From positions 1 to 23,641 of IMG/VR virus record IMGVR_UViG_3300030331_000835: a DNA stretch of 23,641 nt; one strand, given 5' to 3'. The first letter of the stretch is position 1. Each line of letters starts with the position of its first letter. Made by a program: the position numbers and the translations under genes. This DNA is from a virus. A model generated the notes under the pieces. It was not told the DNA's origin. It ran no database searches and worked only from the letters and a program-made list of their open reading frames with translations. Positions 11,810 through 19,165 of the stretch are shown one piece after another.

Positions 11810-12027
11810 TAGTGTATATCCTCTATTTTAATAAGTTCATTATCTTCTAGATATTTTTTCCAAAACCAAAAAATAACTGCAGGGTCTGTCACCCCCTCCA
11901 GTTGTTGGCAGCCTTGTGCAATCATGAGGTCAGCGAGTTCTTGTGCTAACTCATTTTCGTGTGCCTTAGTAAACACAGCTTCCCATAATCTGCTTAGCAG
12001 AAGTGCGGGCACTCTGTATTCGTCCAC
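11809..12027 (-). CDS. Small winged-helix-like protein, family member C, 72 aa, GTG start
   Basis: The GTG start (12025-12027) overlaps the stop TAG of the DUF932 gene. The protein, VPALLLSRLWEAVFTKAHEN, ELAQELADLMIAQGC, then DPAVIFWFWKKYLEDNELIK, is acidic and has no basic tail. Its last motif aligns with those of the products at 3388-3684 and 11055-11426, so it may be the minimal member of that family. A role in DNA binding or as a partner of the other members is inference. Confidence 0.7.
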   Translation of the reverse strand: MDEYRVPALLLSRLWEAVFTKAHENELAQELADLMIAQGCQQLEGVTDPAVIFWFWKKYLEDNELIKIEDIH

Positions 12028-13052
12028 TATGCAGCCCTCGATAGAGCCATATCTAGTGCTTTAGCTTTTCTATTAGCTCCTGCACCAAACCAAGCACTGT
12101 GTAAAGCATTACCTTTTACTTGCGAAGTCCTAAGATGGTCTTCGACATAAGTTACTGCATTAAATGCACCCCACCAAGTATCTTTAGCTGATTTAAGGCT
12201 TGCACCTGGAGAGTTGTAATACCCTTCCATAGCTAATGAAGGAAACTTATTAAGTTTCTCTGCTAGTGGTTCTTGTATACCGACTGCTTTACCTTCTGAA
12301 CGTAGTTTTTCTTCTAGTTTATACTGCATAAGCATATCTGGTTGATATATTTCTGCAACATAATCGATTACGTCAGAATGTTTAGCTTTCGCTTTAGATA
12401 GAGTTGTAGCGTATTGCCTAAACTCTTGCATTTTAGATTCAGATAGACCTAATGCTTCTTCTGCAGTTTGAACAACTTTGTCATTAAAATCTCTTACATG
12501 AGGCACTCTAAAGTGATTACCTGCTTGTTCTAGAGCCAATGTAAGTGTGTTATTACAAACTACTCTTATAGGCGTTAGTTTTATCGTCATCGATTTACCT
12601 GCAACATGTGGTTGATTAATTAAAAGATACCCTTTAATTTCATCACCACCTACAAGTTCAAAGTCATCTGAGATTTTAGCTAAACCCCAAATTTCTTTGC
12701 CGTTTCTTAAACTACCTGCAGTTTCCATGGTCATCTGACCAGCTTCTGTAAAGCGTTTAAAAAACTCAAATACTCTCTCGTTTTGAAAAGGAACATAGTT
12801 CTTCCCACAATGTGAAAGTATTGTATTGTCACTGTCACGAACGATGTGGTAAGTATCTTCAGCTTGAATCAACTCTACATCTTCGGTCCAGTCTGGTGTA
12901 GCGATAGTATAACTTGGACGTTTACTAACTGTCCAATTTAAATCTGCCGCTTCCAGCATTTGCAATGGTGTAAGATTAGACTCTACTTCAACACCTAAAC
13001 CGTGCCAAGGTATATCGTTCGCCCACGCCATTGTTTCTACGTTATGTGCCAT
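12027..13052 (-). CDS. DUF932 (TIGR03299) phage/plasmid-like protein, 341 aa
   Basis: The protein matches DUF932: MAHNVETMAWANDIPWHGLG at the start, then WTVSKRPSYT, RDSDNTILSHCGKNYVPFQNERVFEFF, LRNGKEIWGLAKI, and the conserved TPIRVVCNNTLTLAL at about residues 162-176. This family is common on plasmids and phages. Its role is unproven, though genetic context suggests links with DNA metabolism. The length of 341 residues is normal. It is the first gene after the promoter at 13108-13136, has AGAAAGGAG and a small hairpin in its leader. Confidence 0.92.
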   Translation of the reverse strand: MAHNVETMAWANDIPWHGLGVEVESNLTPLQMLEAADLNWTVSKRPSYTIATPDWTEDVELIQAEDTYHIVRDSDNTILSHCGKNYVPFQNERVFEFFKRFTEAGQMTMETAGSLRNGKEIWGLAKISDDFELVGGDEIKGYLLINQPHVAGKSMTIKLTPIRVVCNNTLTLALEQAGNHFRVPHVRDFNDKVVQTAEEALGLSESKMQEFRQYATTLSKAKAKHSDVIDYVAEIYQPDMLMQYKLEEKLRSEGKAVGIQEPLAEKLNKFPSLAMEGYYNSPGASLKSAKDTWWGAFNAVTYVEDHLRTSQVKGNALHSAWFGAGANRKAKALDMALSRAA

Positions 13053-13083
13053 ATAATTCTCCTTTCTGATAGTTCATATGGTC

Positions 13084-13100
13084 GTAAGCCCCACGCTTAC
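13084..13100 (-). promoter_or_regulatory. Leader hairpin of the DUF932 gene, 6-bp stem
   Basis: GTAAGC (13084-13089) and GCTTAC (13095-13100) pair around five bases, just downstream of the promoter. It may stabilise the 5' end of the message. Confidence 0.5.
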
Positions 13101-13107
13101 CCTATAA

Positions 13108-13136
13108 ATAATATATAGCAGTATTACGAAAGTAAA
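13108..13136 (-). promoter_or_regulatory. Promoter TTTACT-N17-TATTAT for the DUF932 operon
   Basis: TTTACT (13131-13136) and TATTAT (13108-13113) are spaced by 17 bp. The -35 box overlaps the last codons of the nuclease gene upstream, so the unit is internal to a continuous gene row. Confidence 0.8.
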
Positions 13137-13516
13137 GCACGACCTAGAGCACTCCATTCGTATGGAATATCTAATAATAAATCAGGGGGACAACTTAATC
13201 CGTTATCTACGAGCTCGATGATGTCGTCTTTAACTTGTATTCGATAGAGGTAGAGTTTGTTGAGTTTTCTAACTAATACAAAAACTCTGCCACCATGTGC
13301 AACTCTACGAGCTATCCAAGATACTTGCATAACTCTTAAAGGTATTTTGTTAGAGTTTAAACCTACGTCTTTTAATTCAAGCCAAAACTCTACACCTGCA
13401 TAACAACCATTTACATCAGGAACACCAGAACCTGTCATACCTGTTTCGATACGTTGTAGATGAAAATCTTTTAAATTATCTCTTACTAAGAGCCAGAGGT
13501 TCTTTTCTTTAGCCAT
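13124..13516 (-). CDS. VRR-NUC-like (PD-(D/E)xK) nuclease, 130 aa
   Basis: The core is GMTGSGVPDVNGCYAGVEFWLELK: G-x-P-D-V at 31-35 with D34 and E-F-W-L-E-L-K at 43-49 (E47, K49), which is the catalytic D...ExK of the PD-(D/E)xK fold. It continues with RVMQVSWIARRVAHGGRVFVLVRK, where Q64 is the usual motif IV glutamine. Single-domain VRR-NUC proteins in phages are thought to cleave branched DNA during replication or recombination. It overlaps the upstream gene by 31 bases. The position near the polymerase fits a replication or repair role. Confidence 0.85.
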   Translation of the reverse strand: MAKEKNLWLLVRDNLKDFHLQRIETGMTGSGVPDVNGCYAGVEFWLELKDVGLNSNKIPLRVMQVSWIARRVAHGGRVFVLVRKLNKLYLYRIQVKDDIIELVDNGLSCPPDLLLDIPYEWSALGRALLS

Positions 13517-14220
13517 TGTTCTAACATAAATAAATCTGGTTTTCTAACTTTTTCTTCATAGTATTTTTTGTGATACTTTTTAATTTTATCTTTATTTTTG
13601 AGATAGTATTCTCTATGTATTTTTCTGTATTTTTCAGGATTAGCTTTGTATCTAGCTTGTTGTTTTGCACGTATCTTTTCTTTATTTTCTTTTTGGTATC
13701 GTTTATTTTGTTTAGCTCTAGCTATTTTTTGGTCTTCGGTTAGTTTAGCTTCACGTTTTTTAGCTTGTTCTCTTTGATAACTTACGTCGTGGTGTTTATT
13801 GTATTCTTTTATAAAAACCTCTAAACCGTCGATAACTACCTTATTTTCATATTCATTTCTATCAAGAATGTATTGTTCGTGGTTAGCTTCGGCAATAGCA
13901 AATATATCTGGGTCGACACGATAATCATCTACTACAAATCTTCCATTACCTGTTACATGCGTTTCATCGTGTTTAATAGAACTGGGAACTGTAGAGAGAC
14001 CCCTTGGTCCACCTGCCCAACCATCTTGTTTCATATCTTTATAAACACCTTTATATCTATCCATACTTTTTAATGTCATAACTCTCTTTCGACATTTTTC
14101 ACAACAATACTTTTCTTGGTTATCTTTTACTAAGTTCAGACACTCTGGTGCACCGCACACGACAGCATGAAGTTGTTTATCTTCTCCGATATATACTTTT
14201 GTTCCTTTACCTTTACCCAT
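13486..14220 (-). CDS. Zinc-ribbon protein with long basic repeat tail, HNH-leader-like but without HNH, 244 aa
   Basis: The N-terminus holds a four-cysteine site, CGAPEC (C22, C27) with CCEKC (C39-C43), followed by RKRV. Residues about 150-230 are very basic and repeat a Y-x-x-N-x-[ED]-K-[IY]-R unit (YQKENKEKIRAKQ, YKANPEKYRKIH, YLKNKDKIKKYHKKY), the helix array that often precedes HNH nuclease domains in phage homing proteins. No HNH motif follows; the protein ends KKRTSGS. It may be a nuclease that lost its domain, or a DNA-binding protein in its own right. The ATG has no good Shine-Dalgarno sequence and lies six bases after a -10-like box. Confidence 0.72.
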   Translation of the reverse strand: MGKGKGTKVYIGEDKQLHAVVCGAPECLNLVKDNQEKYCCEKCRKRVMTLKSMDRYKGVYKDMKQDGWAGGPRGLSTVPSSIKHDETHVTGNGRFVVDDYRVDPDIFAIAEANHEQYILDRNEYENKVVIDGLEVFIKEYNKHHDVSYQREQAKKREAKLTEDQKIARAKQNKRYQKENKEKIRAKQQARYKANPEKYRKIHREYYLKNKDKIKKYHKKYYEEKVRKPDLFMLEQWLKKRTSGS

Positions 14221-14226
14221 AACTTT

Positions 14227-14255
14227 AGGGTAAAGTAGATTAACGTCAAAGTAAA
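14227..14255 (-). promoter_or_regulatory. Promoter TTTACT-N17-TACCCT for the zinc/basic-repeat gene (possibly leaderless)
   Basis: TTTACT (14250-14255) has the same TGCTTTACTTTG context as the other promoters. At 17 bp lies TACCCT (14227-14232), which keeps only the T1, A2 and T6 of a -10 box. The ATG follows six bases later, the same spacing as at 2462 and 3100. Confidence 0.5.
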
Positions 14256-14350
14256 GCAGTATATGGCTGATTTTAAGGTTTTACTAATTCTAAGACGATA
14301 TAAGCCTTGACACAACCTTCTAACCCGATAGCCTTAACTACCTCGTCAAA

Positions 14351-14366
14351 ACGCCTTAGGTGGCGT
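14351..14366 (-). terminator. Weak hairpin terminator after the HTH gene
   Basis: ACGCC (14351-14355) and GGCGT (14362-14366) pair around six bases, followed on the minus strand by only four Ts. A second small hairpin CCGA/TCGG lies at 14377-14388. It may end the polymerase operon partly. Confidence 0.4.
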
Positions 14367-14401
14367 CTGGTGAGACCGATTTTTCGGATTTAGCTAAAAT
14401 T

Positions 14402-14746
14402 TTAGTATTTCCAGTCCCATCCGCTATGAGGCACTACTGATTGATTATTAACGCTAGTTTTAACACCTATAGTCTTTAACCATGCATTATATTCAGCACT
14501 TATTTCTTCCATATCATTAAAAGTAGAGTTAAGTTCATTCCATTTATTACGTGCAACTTGTGTTCCAAGATAGTAATCGCCATCACCTAATTTACATCTT
14601 GTTATAATTTGCCAAACTCTTTGTTTTGTTAAATCAAAATGAGAACCTATTTCTTGTAGAGTAGATTCATCGTTTAGCCACATAGAGTACATGCGTTCGT
14701 ATTTTTCTTGACTTTCTAATTTCTTCTTTGGTGTTATACCTCTCAT
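14402..14746 (-). CDS. Sigma region 4-like helix-turn-helix protein, 114 aa
   Basis: Residues about 28-58, STLQEIGSHFDLTKQRVWQIITRC, match the HTH of sigma-70 region 4 ('TLxEIGxxFGLSxQRVxQI'). The rest does not resemble a full sigma factor: no region 2 is present. Region 4 of sigma contacts -35 boxes, so a phage-coded regulator acting at the repeated TTTACT promoters is an attractive inference; a simple DNA-binding repressor is equally possible. Its ATG overlaps the polymerase stop as ATGA, so it is translated with the replication genes. Confidence 0.78.
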   Translation of the reverse strand: MRGITPKKKLESQEKYERMYSMWLNDESTLQEIGSHFDLTKQRVWQIITRCKLGDGDYYLGTQVARNKWNELNSTFNDMEEISAEYNAWLKTIGVKTSVNNQSVVPHSGWDWKY

Positions 14747-16605
14747 AGAGTTATCTCCTTAACTTCGCCCCATGATTGACCAAGCTCTGCGTCGACTAAT
14801 AAAGGAACTGCTATATCAACACAGCCCTCCATTATATCTATAACTTTTTTAGCCTGAGCATGATTTTCGATAGATATATCTACCTCATCATGTATTTGCA
14901 AGTGTGGGACTATTCCTTCCTTCCATAGTTCTATCATAGCTAATTTAGTCATGTCTGCCGCAGAGCCCTGTATCAAACGATTGAGTGCTTTATATGTAAA
15001 TGAACGTTTGAGTTCATCGCCGTATTTATTTATTGCGTCATCTTTATTAAGTGGTGTAGTTCTCTCAAATTTACTTTCCCATAAATCAAATCGACATCTA
15101 CGTCCACCGATAGTTTTAATAAATCCTTTCATGTTCGCTATCCGAGTGCATTGGTCTTGTAGAGCTTTAATAAAAGGAACTTTTTCATGGTATTGTTGAA
15201 ATAACTTTTCTGCCTCTACATCATCTAAACCTAGTTCTCTAATTAATTTTTCTTTACCCATACCATAGCTAAGACCAAGGTTTATAACTTTTGCTTGTTT
15301 ACGTGGTATATTTGCCATATCTGCCACCATTTGGTGGAAGTCTACATTTTTCTCTGTATAACCTTGTACTGCTTCTTTAGAGCCTACTAGATTCATTTCG
15401 TTAGCATAATGTACAGTAAGTCTAGGTTCTTGTTGTGAGTAATCGAATGCCCCCCACTCACAACCCTCCTCAGGTATAAATAAAGAACGTATAAGATTAC
15501 CTATCTCTGGGTCACGAGCAGGAACTTGTTGTAGATTTGGATTACTATAACTAAATCTACCACTGACTGTGCCTCCTCTATCATTACGCATAGGGTGAGC
15601 TTCAGCATGTATACGACCATTAAATACATGGTCTCCTATCATCTTATCTATAAAAGTTGTTCTAGCTTTATTTAGTTTTCTTGCTCTAACTATAAGTTTA
15701 GGTAATTCTTGGTCATGGTTCTCTAACCAATCTCTTTGAAAACTTGGCGTACCTTTTTCTGTTCTTGGGTACCATAGATTATTTTTGTCGAATATACTCT
15801 GTAATGATGCGTTAGCCCATAAGTTTACTTCACTACCATACTTCCTCTTTATCTCTACTTGTATTAATTGTTCCTCTTTTGATAATTTATCGCTTATCTC
15901 ATCAGCTTTATTAGTATCTACCCTAACACCTTTCCAACGCATTTCTATTAATAAAGGTATGAGTTTTAGTTCCATCTCTAAAACTTTCTGTAAATCTTGT
16001 TCTTTTATTTCTTGTTGTAATTTATCCCATAGCTTGTAAGTTAGTAGAGCGTCTTGCTCGCCATAAGGACCAACATATTTCGCAGGCAGTTTGTACATCT
16101 CACTTTTAGGATTTACACCAAACGTCAAAGCTGCGTCTTGTAGTAATGTCTCATCTTTAGTTTCATTACAGTAATAAGCACCTAAAGAATCTAAAGAATA
16201 AGAAAATCTGTTTTCGTCTAATAGAGGGGCGGCAATGATAGTATCAAGAACTTGTCCCTGAATATCAATGCCTTCCCTTTTTAACCACCCAACGTCATAT
16301 AGTGAATTGTGGAAAATAACAGAACGTTGAGTAGATAAAACATTTTTAAGCCACCTCATAACAATGGCTTCGTCTAGATTACCTCCACCTACATGTCTTA
16401 TAGGCAGATATCCTGACCAACTTTTAGAAGCAACTCCAACACCGACTATATGACCATTACCTGTTGCCCATCCTGGACCATTAACTAACAAGTTAGGGTC
16501 ATACGTTTCTAAGTCGACAGCTATAGTTTCATCTGGTGCAAACTGTGGTAATACCTCAGGCACCGTCCATGAACTATCTGGTTGGAAGAAAACATCTTGT
16601 CTCAT
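14743..16605 (-). CDS. polA: Family A DNA polymerase with proofreading exonuclease, Leu762 type
   Basis: This replicative polymerase has 620 residues. A DEDDy 3'-5' exonuclease comes first: VDLET (D31, E33), FHNSLYDVGW (D104), YGEQD (Y181, D185). The polymerase domain follows: motif A FDYSQQEPR (D388), motif B RKQAKVINLGLSYG (R435, K439, Y447) and motif C IHDEV (572-574). All catalytic residues are present. The residue equivalent to E. coli Phe762 is Leu443; Leu at this site is known in many marine viral polymerases and is linked to slower, more faithful synthesis. It has no 5'-3' exonuclease domain. It lies in the hypermodification operon, so template and enzyme may be co-adapted. Confidence 0.97.
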   Translation of the reverse strand: MRQDVFFQPDSSWTVPEVLPQFAPDETIAVDLETYDPNLLVNGPGWATGNGHIVGVGVASKSWSGYLPIRHVGGGNLDEAIVMRWLKNVLSTQRSVIFHNSLYDVGWLKREGIDIQGQVLDTIIAAPLLDENRFSYSLDSLGAYYCNETKDETLLQDAALTFGVNPKSEMYKLPAKYVGPYGEQDALLTYKLWDKLQQEIKEQDLQKVLEMELKLIPLLIEMRWKGVRVDTNKADEISDKLSKEEQLIQVEIKRKYGSEVNLWANASLQSIFDKNNLWYPRTEKGTPSFQRDWLENHDQELPKLIVRARKLNKARTTFIDKMIGDHVFNGRIHAEAHPMRNDRGGTVSGRFSYSNPNLQQVPARDPEIGNLIRSLFIPEEGCEWGAFDYSQQEPRLTVHYANEMNLVGSKEAVQGYTEKNVDFHQMVADMANIPRKQAKVINLGLSYGMGKEKLIRELGLDDVEAEKLFQQYHEKVPFIKALQDQCTRIANMKGFIKTIGGRRCRFDLWESKFERTTPLNKDDAINKYGDELKRSFTYKALNRLIQGSAADMTKLAMIELWKEGIVPHLQIHDEVDISIENHAQAKKVIDIMEGCVDIAVPLLVDAELGQSWGEVKEITL

Positions 16606-16892
16606 TTTTTAGTTTTCTTTTTTGGTGCTTTACCTCCAACCCAAGCTTCATTTACATCTGGTGTAGACTTATCGTCGGCAACGTATCTACCTTTTTTAGT
16701 TCTAGCTCTTTTTGGTTTTGTCGGTTTACTTTCTTCGAACTTATCTAAAGTTATCTCAGCACTTTCTACGGCTATATCAACTGCTTCATCGACCACACCT
16801 TTAGCTAACTCCTGTTTATCAATGGTGCTAGTTGGTGTCTGACCAACTGTAGGTAATCCTAAAAAACCTTTTACTTTATTCCAAAAACTCAT
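16602..16892 (-). CDS. Small protein with basic C-terminal tail, 96 aa
   Basis: The product has a short hydrophobic N-terminus (MSFWNKVKGFLGLP), an acidic helix (ELAKGVVDEAVDIAVESAEI) and a lysine-rich tail (KPTKPKRARTKKGRYVADD ... GGKAPKKKTKK). The tail suggests nucleic-acid binding. I do not recognise a named family. It overlaps PolA as ATGA and could be a polymerase accessory protein, which is only positional inference. Confidence 0.72.
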   Translation of the reverse strand: MSFWNKVKGFLGLPTVGQTPTSTIDKQELAKGVVDEAVDIAVESAEITLDKFEESKPTKPKRARTKKGRYVADDKSTPDVNEAWVGGKAPKKKTKK

Positions 16893-17233
16893 AAATCCTC
16901 CTCATCAGATACAGTTTCATGCACCTCTACGTTTTCATCGTAAGCTGCAGTTTGTGTTAATATTTCTTGTTCTACGAGTAAAAGATATCTACGTAAATCA
17001 CGCACGTCGTCTAATAGACCTGCTTCGCCACTGTAGACTTCTCCTGATTTAAAAATATCCCACCCGTGTTTTTCCGACTGATGTTCTATTCTATCGAACT
17101 TACGTGCTAACATCATGAAAGCACCTACGCCTCCACGTCTTTTCCAAGAGTCGCCATAAGATGTTTCCGCTCGTTGAAGAGCTTGTAAATCATTTTGAGC
17201 AATCTCTTTCATAAGATTAAAATCTGCACTCAT
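16889..17233 (-). CDS. Nmad1/DUF1599-like protein, 114 aa
   Basis: The central part, SYGDSWKRRGGVGAFMMLARKFDRIEHQ, then GWDIF and DDVRDLRRYLLLVEQEI, resembles the 'nucleotide modification associated domain 1' (DUF1599) type, whose members occur in phages next to base-modification genes. The protein is helical, with an acidic end (SDEEDL). The biochemical role of the domain is not known to me. Its place directly downstream of the thymidylate synthase homologue supports the call. Confidence in the family is moderate. Confidence 0.6.
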   Translation of the reverse strand: MSADFNLMKEIAQNDLQALQRAETSYGDSWKRRGGVGAFMMLARKFDRIEHQSEKHGWDIFKSGEVYSGEAGLLDDVRDLRRYLLLVEQEILTQTAAYDENVEVHETVSDEEDL

Positions 17234-17234
17234 G

Positions 17235-18269
17235 TTATTCTCCTTTTTCCGCTAGTTCATAATGACGCTGTTCTCGTGTGCGGAGCCAACTAAGACAAGC
17301 GTTTTTCCAATCTACTGGAACAATATTTTCGCATACTTGTAATGCTTCATTGAATTTTCCACTTTTATAAAATGCATAAGCAGTTGCCATAGGCACAGCT
17401 ATATCTCTCATACAAGGGCTTTCCCAATTATTTGAAGTTTCTAAATCTGCAGGATGATAATTAAAGAATCTATTTAACTCCCAATCTAAAACACCATTAT
17501 CTAAAAATAAACTAAAAGGTTGATAATCTTGCAAAGTATCGTAGATGTCAGTAGTAGACCTAATAGAGTAAACATCTAAAGATAAATCTTTTACTTTATC
17601 CCATACATTGTTTAAATATACATGAAAACTATCGCTGACTTGTCTATACACACCAACATCTAGTTCTAATTTATGTGCTAATAATTCTTGTAATACTGAC
17701 ATATGTACAACATTTGCACCGTATGCACCCCACAACATATCGTTCGACCTATTACAAACTGTCATATTTAGTTTACCTTCTCTTATTTTGAAATAAATAT
17801 TCGTATTACAGGGAACATCTTTACCGTTCTTTGCTAAATCCATTATCGGGTCCCACATCTGTAATACAGCTCGTCTATCGTCTGGATTATATTTTAACAT
17901 TTTTACAATAACATCTAACTGGTCTTTTAAAAAATATTCTCTCCATCTTTTACCATACGCACCCCATAGAGTTTCTCCATCATCTGAAAAATCTTTCATA
18001 GTCGATACATAATACGTCAGTGATTTTAAATCATTCCTACCTGCAATCATCCACATGCTCTCTATAAAATGAAAAAACGGATTAGCGTCCCTCTCTTCTA
18101 TTAAACACACTCTCTCTGTAGGTTTTAAATAAACTGTAGTTACTGGTTCTACGCATTCTAATGTTTTACCGTTTCTACTATCTTGTTCTATAAAATTAGT
18201 TTTATCTTTAAATAAATCTACTCCTTTGAGTAAAGCACCATTTACATTTCTAGCTGTAATTACTTTCAT
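17235..18269 (-). CDS. Thymidylate synthase homologue, probable dUMP hydroxymethylase
   Basis: The protein keeps the TS active site: DVPCNTN with nucleophile C154 (E. coli C146), RSNDMLWG (R174, S175, D177) 20 residues later, N186 near E. coli Asn177, and FHVY (H216, Y218) matching H207/Y209. The N-terminal WGAYGKRW (102-109) and DRR (131-133) fit the fold. N186 rather than Asp points to a uracil, not cytosine, substrate. The adjacent kinase gene indicates 5-hydroxymethyl-dUMP as product instead of dTMP. The usual TS C-terminus (YxPHPxIKMPVAV) is absent, as expected for a hydroxymethylase. An ordinary TS cannot be excluded. Confidence 0.88.
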   Translation of the reverse strand: MKVITARNVNGALLKGVDLFKDKTNFIEQDSRNGKTLECVEPVTTVYLKPTERVCLIEERDANPFFHFIESMWMIAGRNDLKSLTYYVSTMKDFSDDGETLWGAYGKRWREYFLKDQLDVIVKMLKYNPDDRRAVLQMWDPIMDLAKNGKDVPCNTNIYFKIREGKLNMTVCNRSNDMLWGAYGANVVHMSVLQELLAHKLELDVGVYRQVSDSFHVYLNNVWDKVKDLSLDVYSIRSTTDIYDTLQDYQPFSLFLDNGVLDWELNRFFNYHPADLETSNNWESPCMRDIAVPMATAYAFYKSGKFNEALQVCENIVPVDWKNACLSWLRTREQRHYELAEKGE

Positions 18270-19165
18270 ATTCCCTCCACTATAGGTAATTCCTCGTTAT
18301 ATTTATACACAGACCTCGTTCTACCCTCACCTTTATAAATACGTGAATACTTATCAAACTCACATAGACCGCCTTCTATCTCTCGCAGTTCATAAGGTAA
18401 GTCATTCCTAAAAGTTATATTCACTGGCAATCTCTTTATTGCTATATCATAGAGAGCTACCATTTCTTTACACCAGTCGTGGCTACGTTGACAAAAATCT
18501 AAAGGTCTTCCTGTTAGCCTGTTTAATCCTCTCATAGCTCCTGGACCTGCGTTAGCCCATGTCAACTTATCACTAGCCGCAGATAACAAATAAGTAAATC
18601 TTAAATCTGTAACAACTTCATAAGCCATAAAAGGTCCCATGTAGGGATAATCTCTTAATAACTTCCAACAATACTCTAAAGAACATCTATCTTCTTCTAT
18701 TGCTTCTTCTAATTTTTCTATCAAATAATCTTTACGTTCCCACATATGACTGATACACTCTGCTACCCCTGTAACTTTATCCATACCGTTTGGTGATTTA
18801 ACAATATATGCACCCGTCACCCATTTATCTTGTTTAGTTATTTCTTCTATAGCTTTTTTCCTATCCCAACGTTCTAATAACCCATTGTTTATTAAAGTTC
18901 TACCAGTAGGAATCCAATTAAACCACCTAAAAATAACCACCGCCATAAGCACATCAGAACTATTACGCATAGGCTCTCTGATATGTTTTTTGAGCCACCT
19001 AGTTGTTCTATCTTCTTCACGAAAAACTTGACAAAATTTATATTGTTGTAAGATAGAGTCATCAGTCCAAGGGGGTGGTAGTTTTGATACTTCTTTTTGT
19101 ATCCTGATATTTTCTCTTTCTACTTGCCAATACAAATATCTGTCAAGTTCCTCACGAATGAACAT
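18266..19165 (-). CDS. 5-hydroxymethyl-dU DNA kinase-like (HMUDK helical domain, aGPT-Pplase family)
   Basis: In phages with hypermodified thymine, this family phosphorylates 5-hydroxymethyluracil in DNA, activating it for attachment of further groups. The 299-residue protein carries the conserved helical domain: VIFRWFNWIPTG (78-88), RDYPYMGPFMAYEVVTDLRF (171-190) and WANAGPGAMRGLNRL (203-217), matching 'F-R-x-F-N', 'YPxxGPFxAYxxxTDL' and 'aGPGaxrGL'. No second domain is seen. It sits between the methyltransferase and the dUMP hydroxymethylase with overlapping stops and starts, so the three are co-translated. The family call is strong; the exact product in this phage is unknown. Confidence 0.87.
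   Translation of the reverse strand: MFIREELDRYLYWQVERENIRIQKEVSKLPPPWTDDSILQQYKFCQVFREEDRTTRWLKKHIREPMRNSSDVLMAVVIFRWFNWIPTGRTLINNGLLERWDRKKAIEEITKQDKWVTGAYIVKSPNGMDKVTGVAECISHMWERKDYLIEKLEEAIEEDRCSLEYCWKLLRDYPYMGPFMAYEVVTDLRFTYLLSAASDKLTWANAGPGAMRGLNRLTGRPLDFCQRSHDWCKEMVALYDIAIKRLPVNITFRNDLPYELREIEGGLCEFDKYSRIYKGEGRTRSVYKYNEELPIVEGI

Noticed and set aside
13486-14220. HNH homing endonuclease
   Set aside because: No HNH or related catalytic motif is present after the basic repeats.
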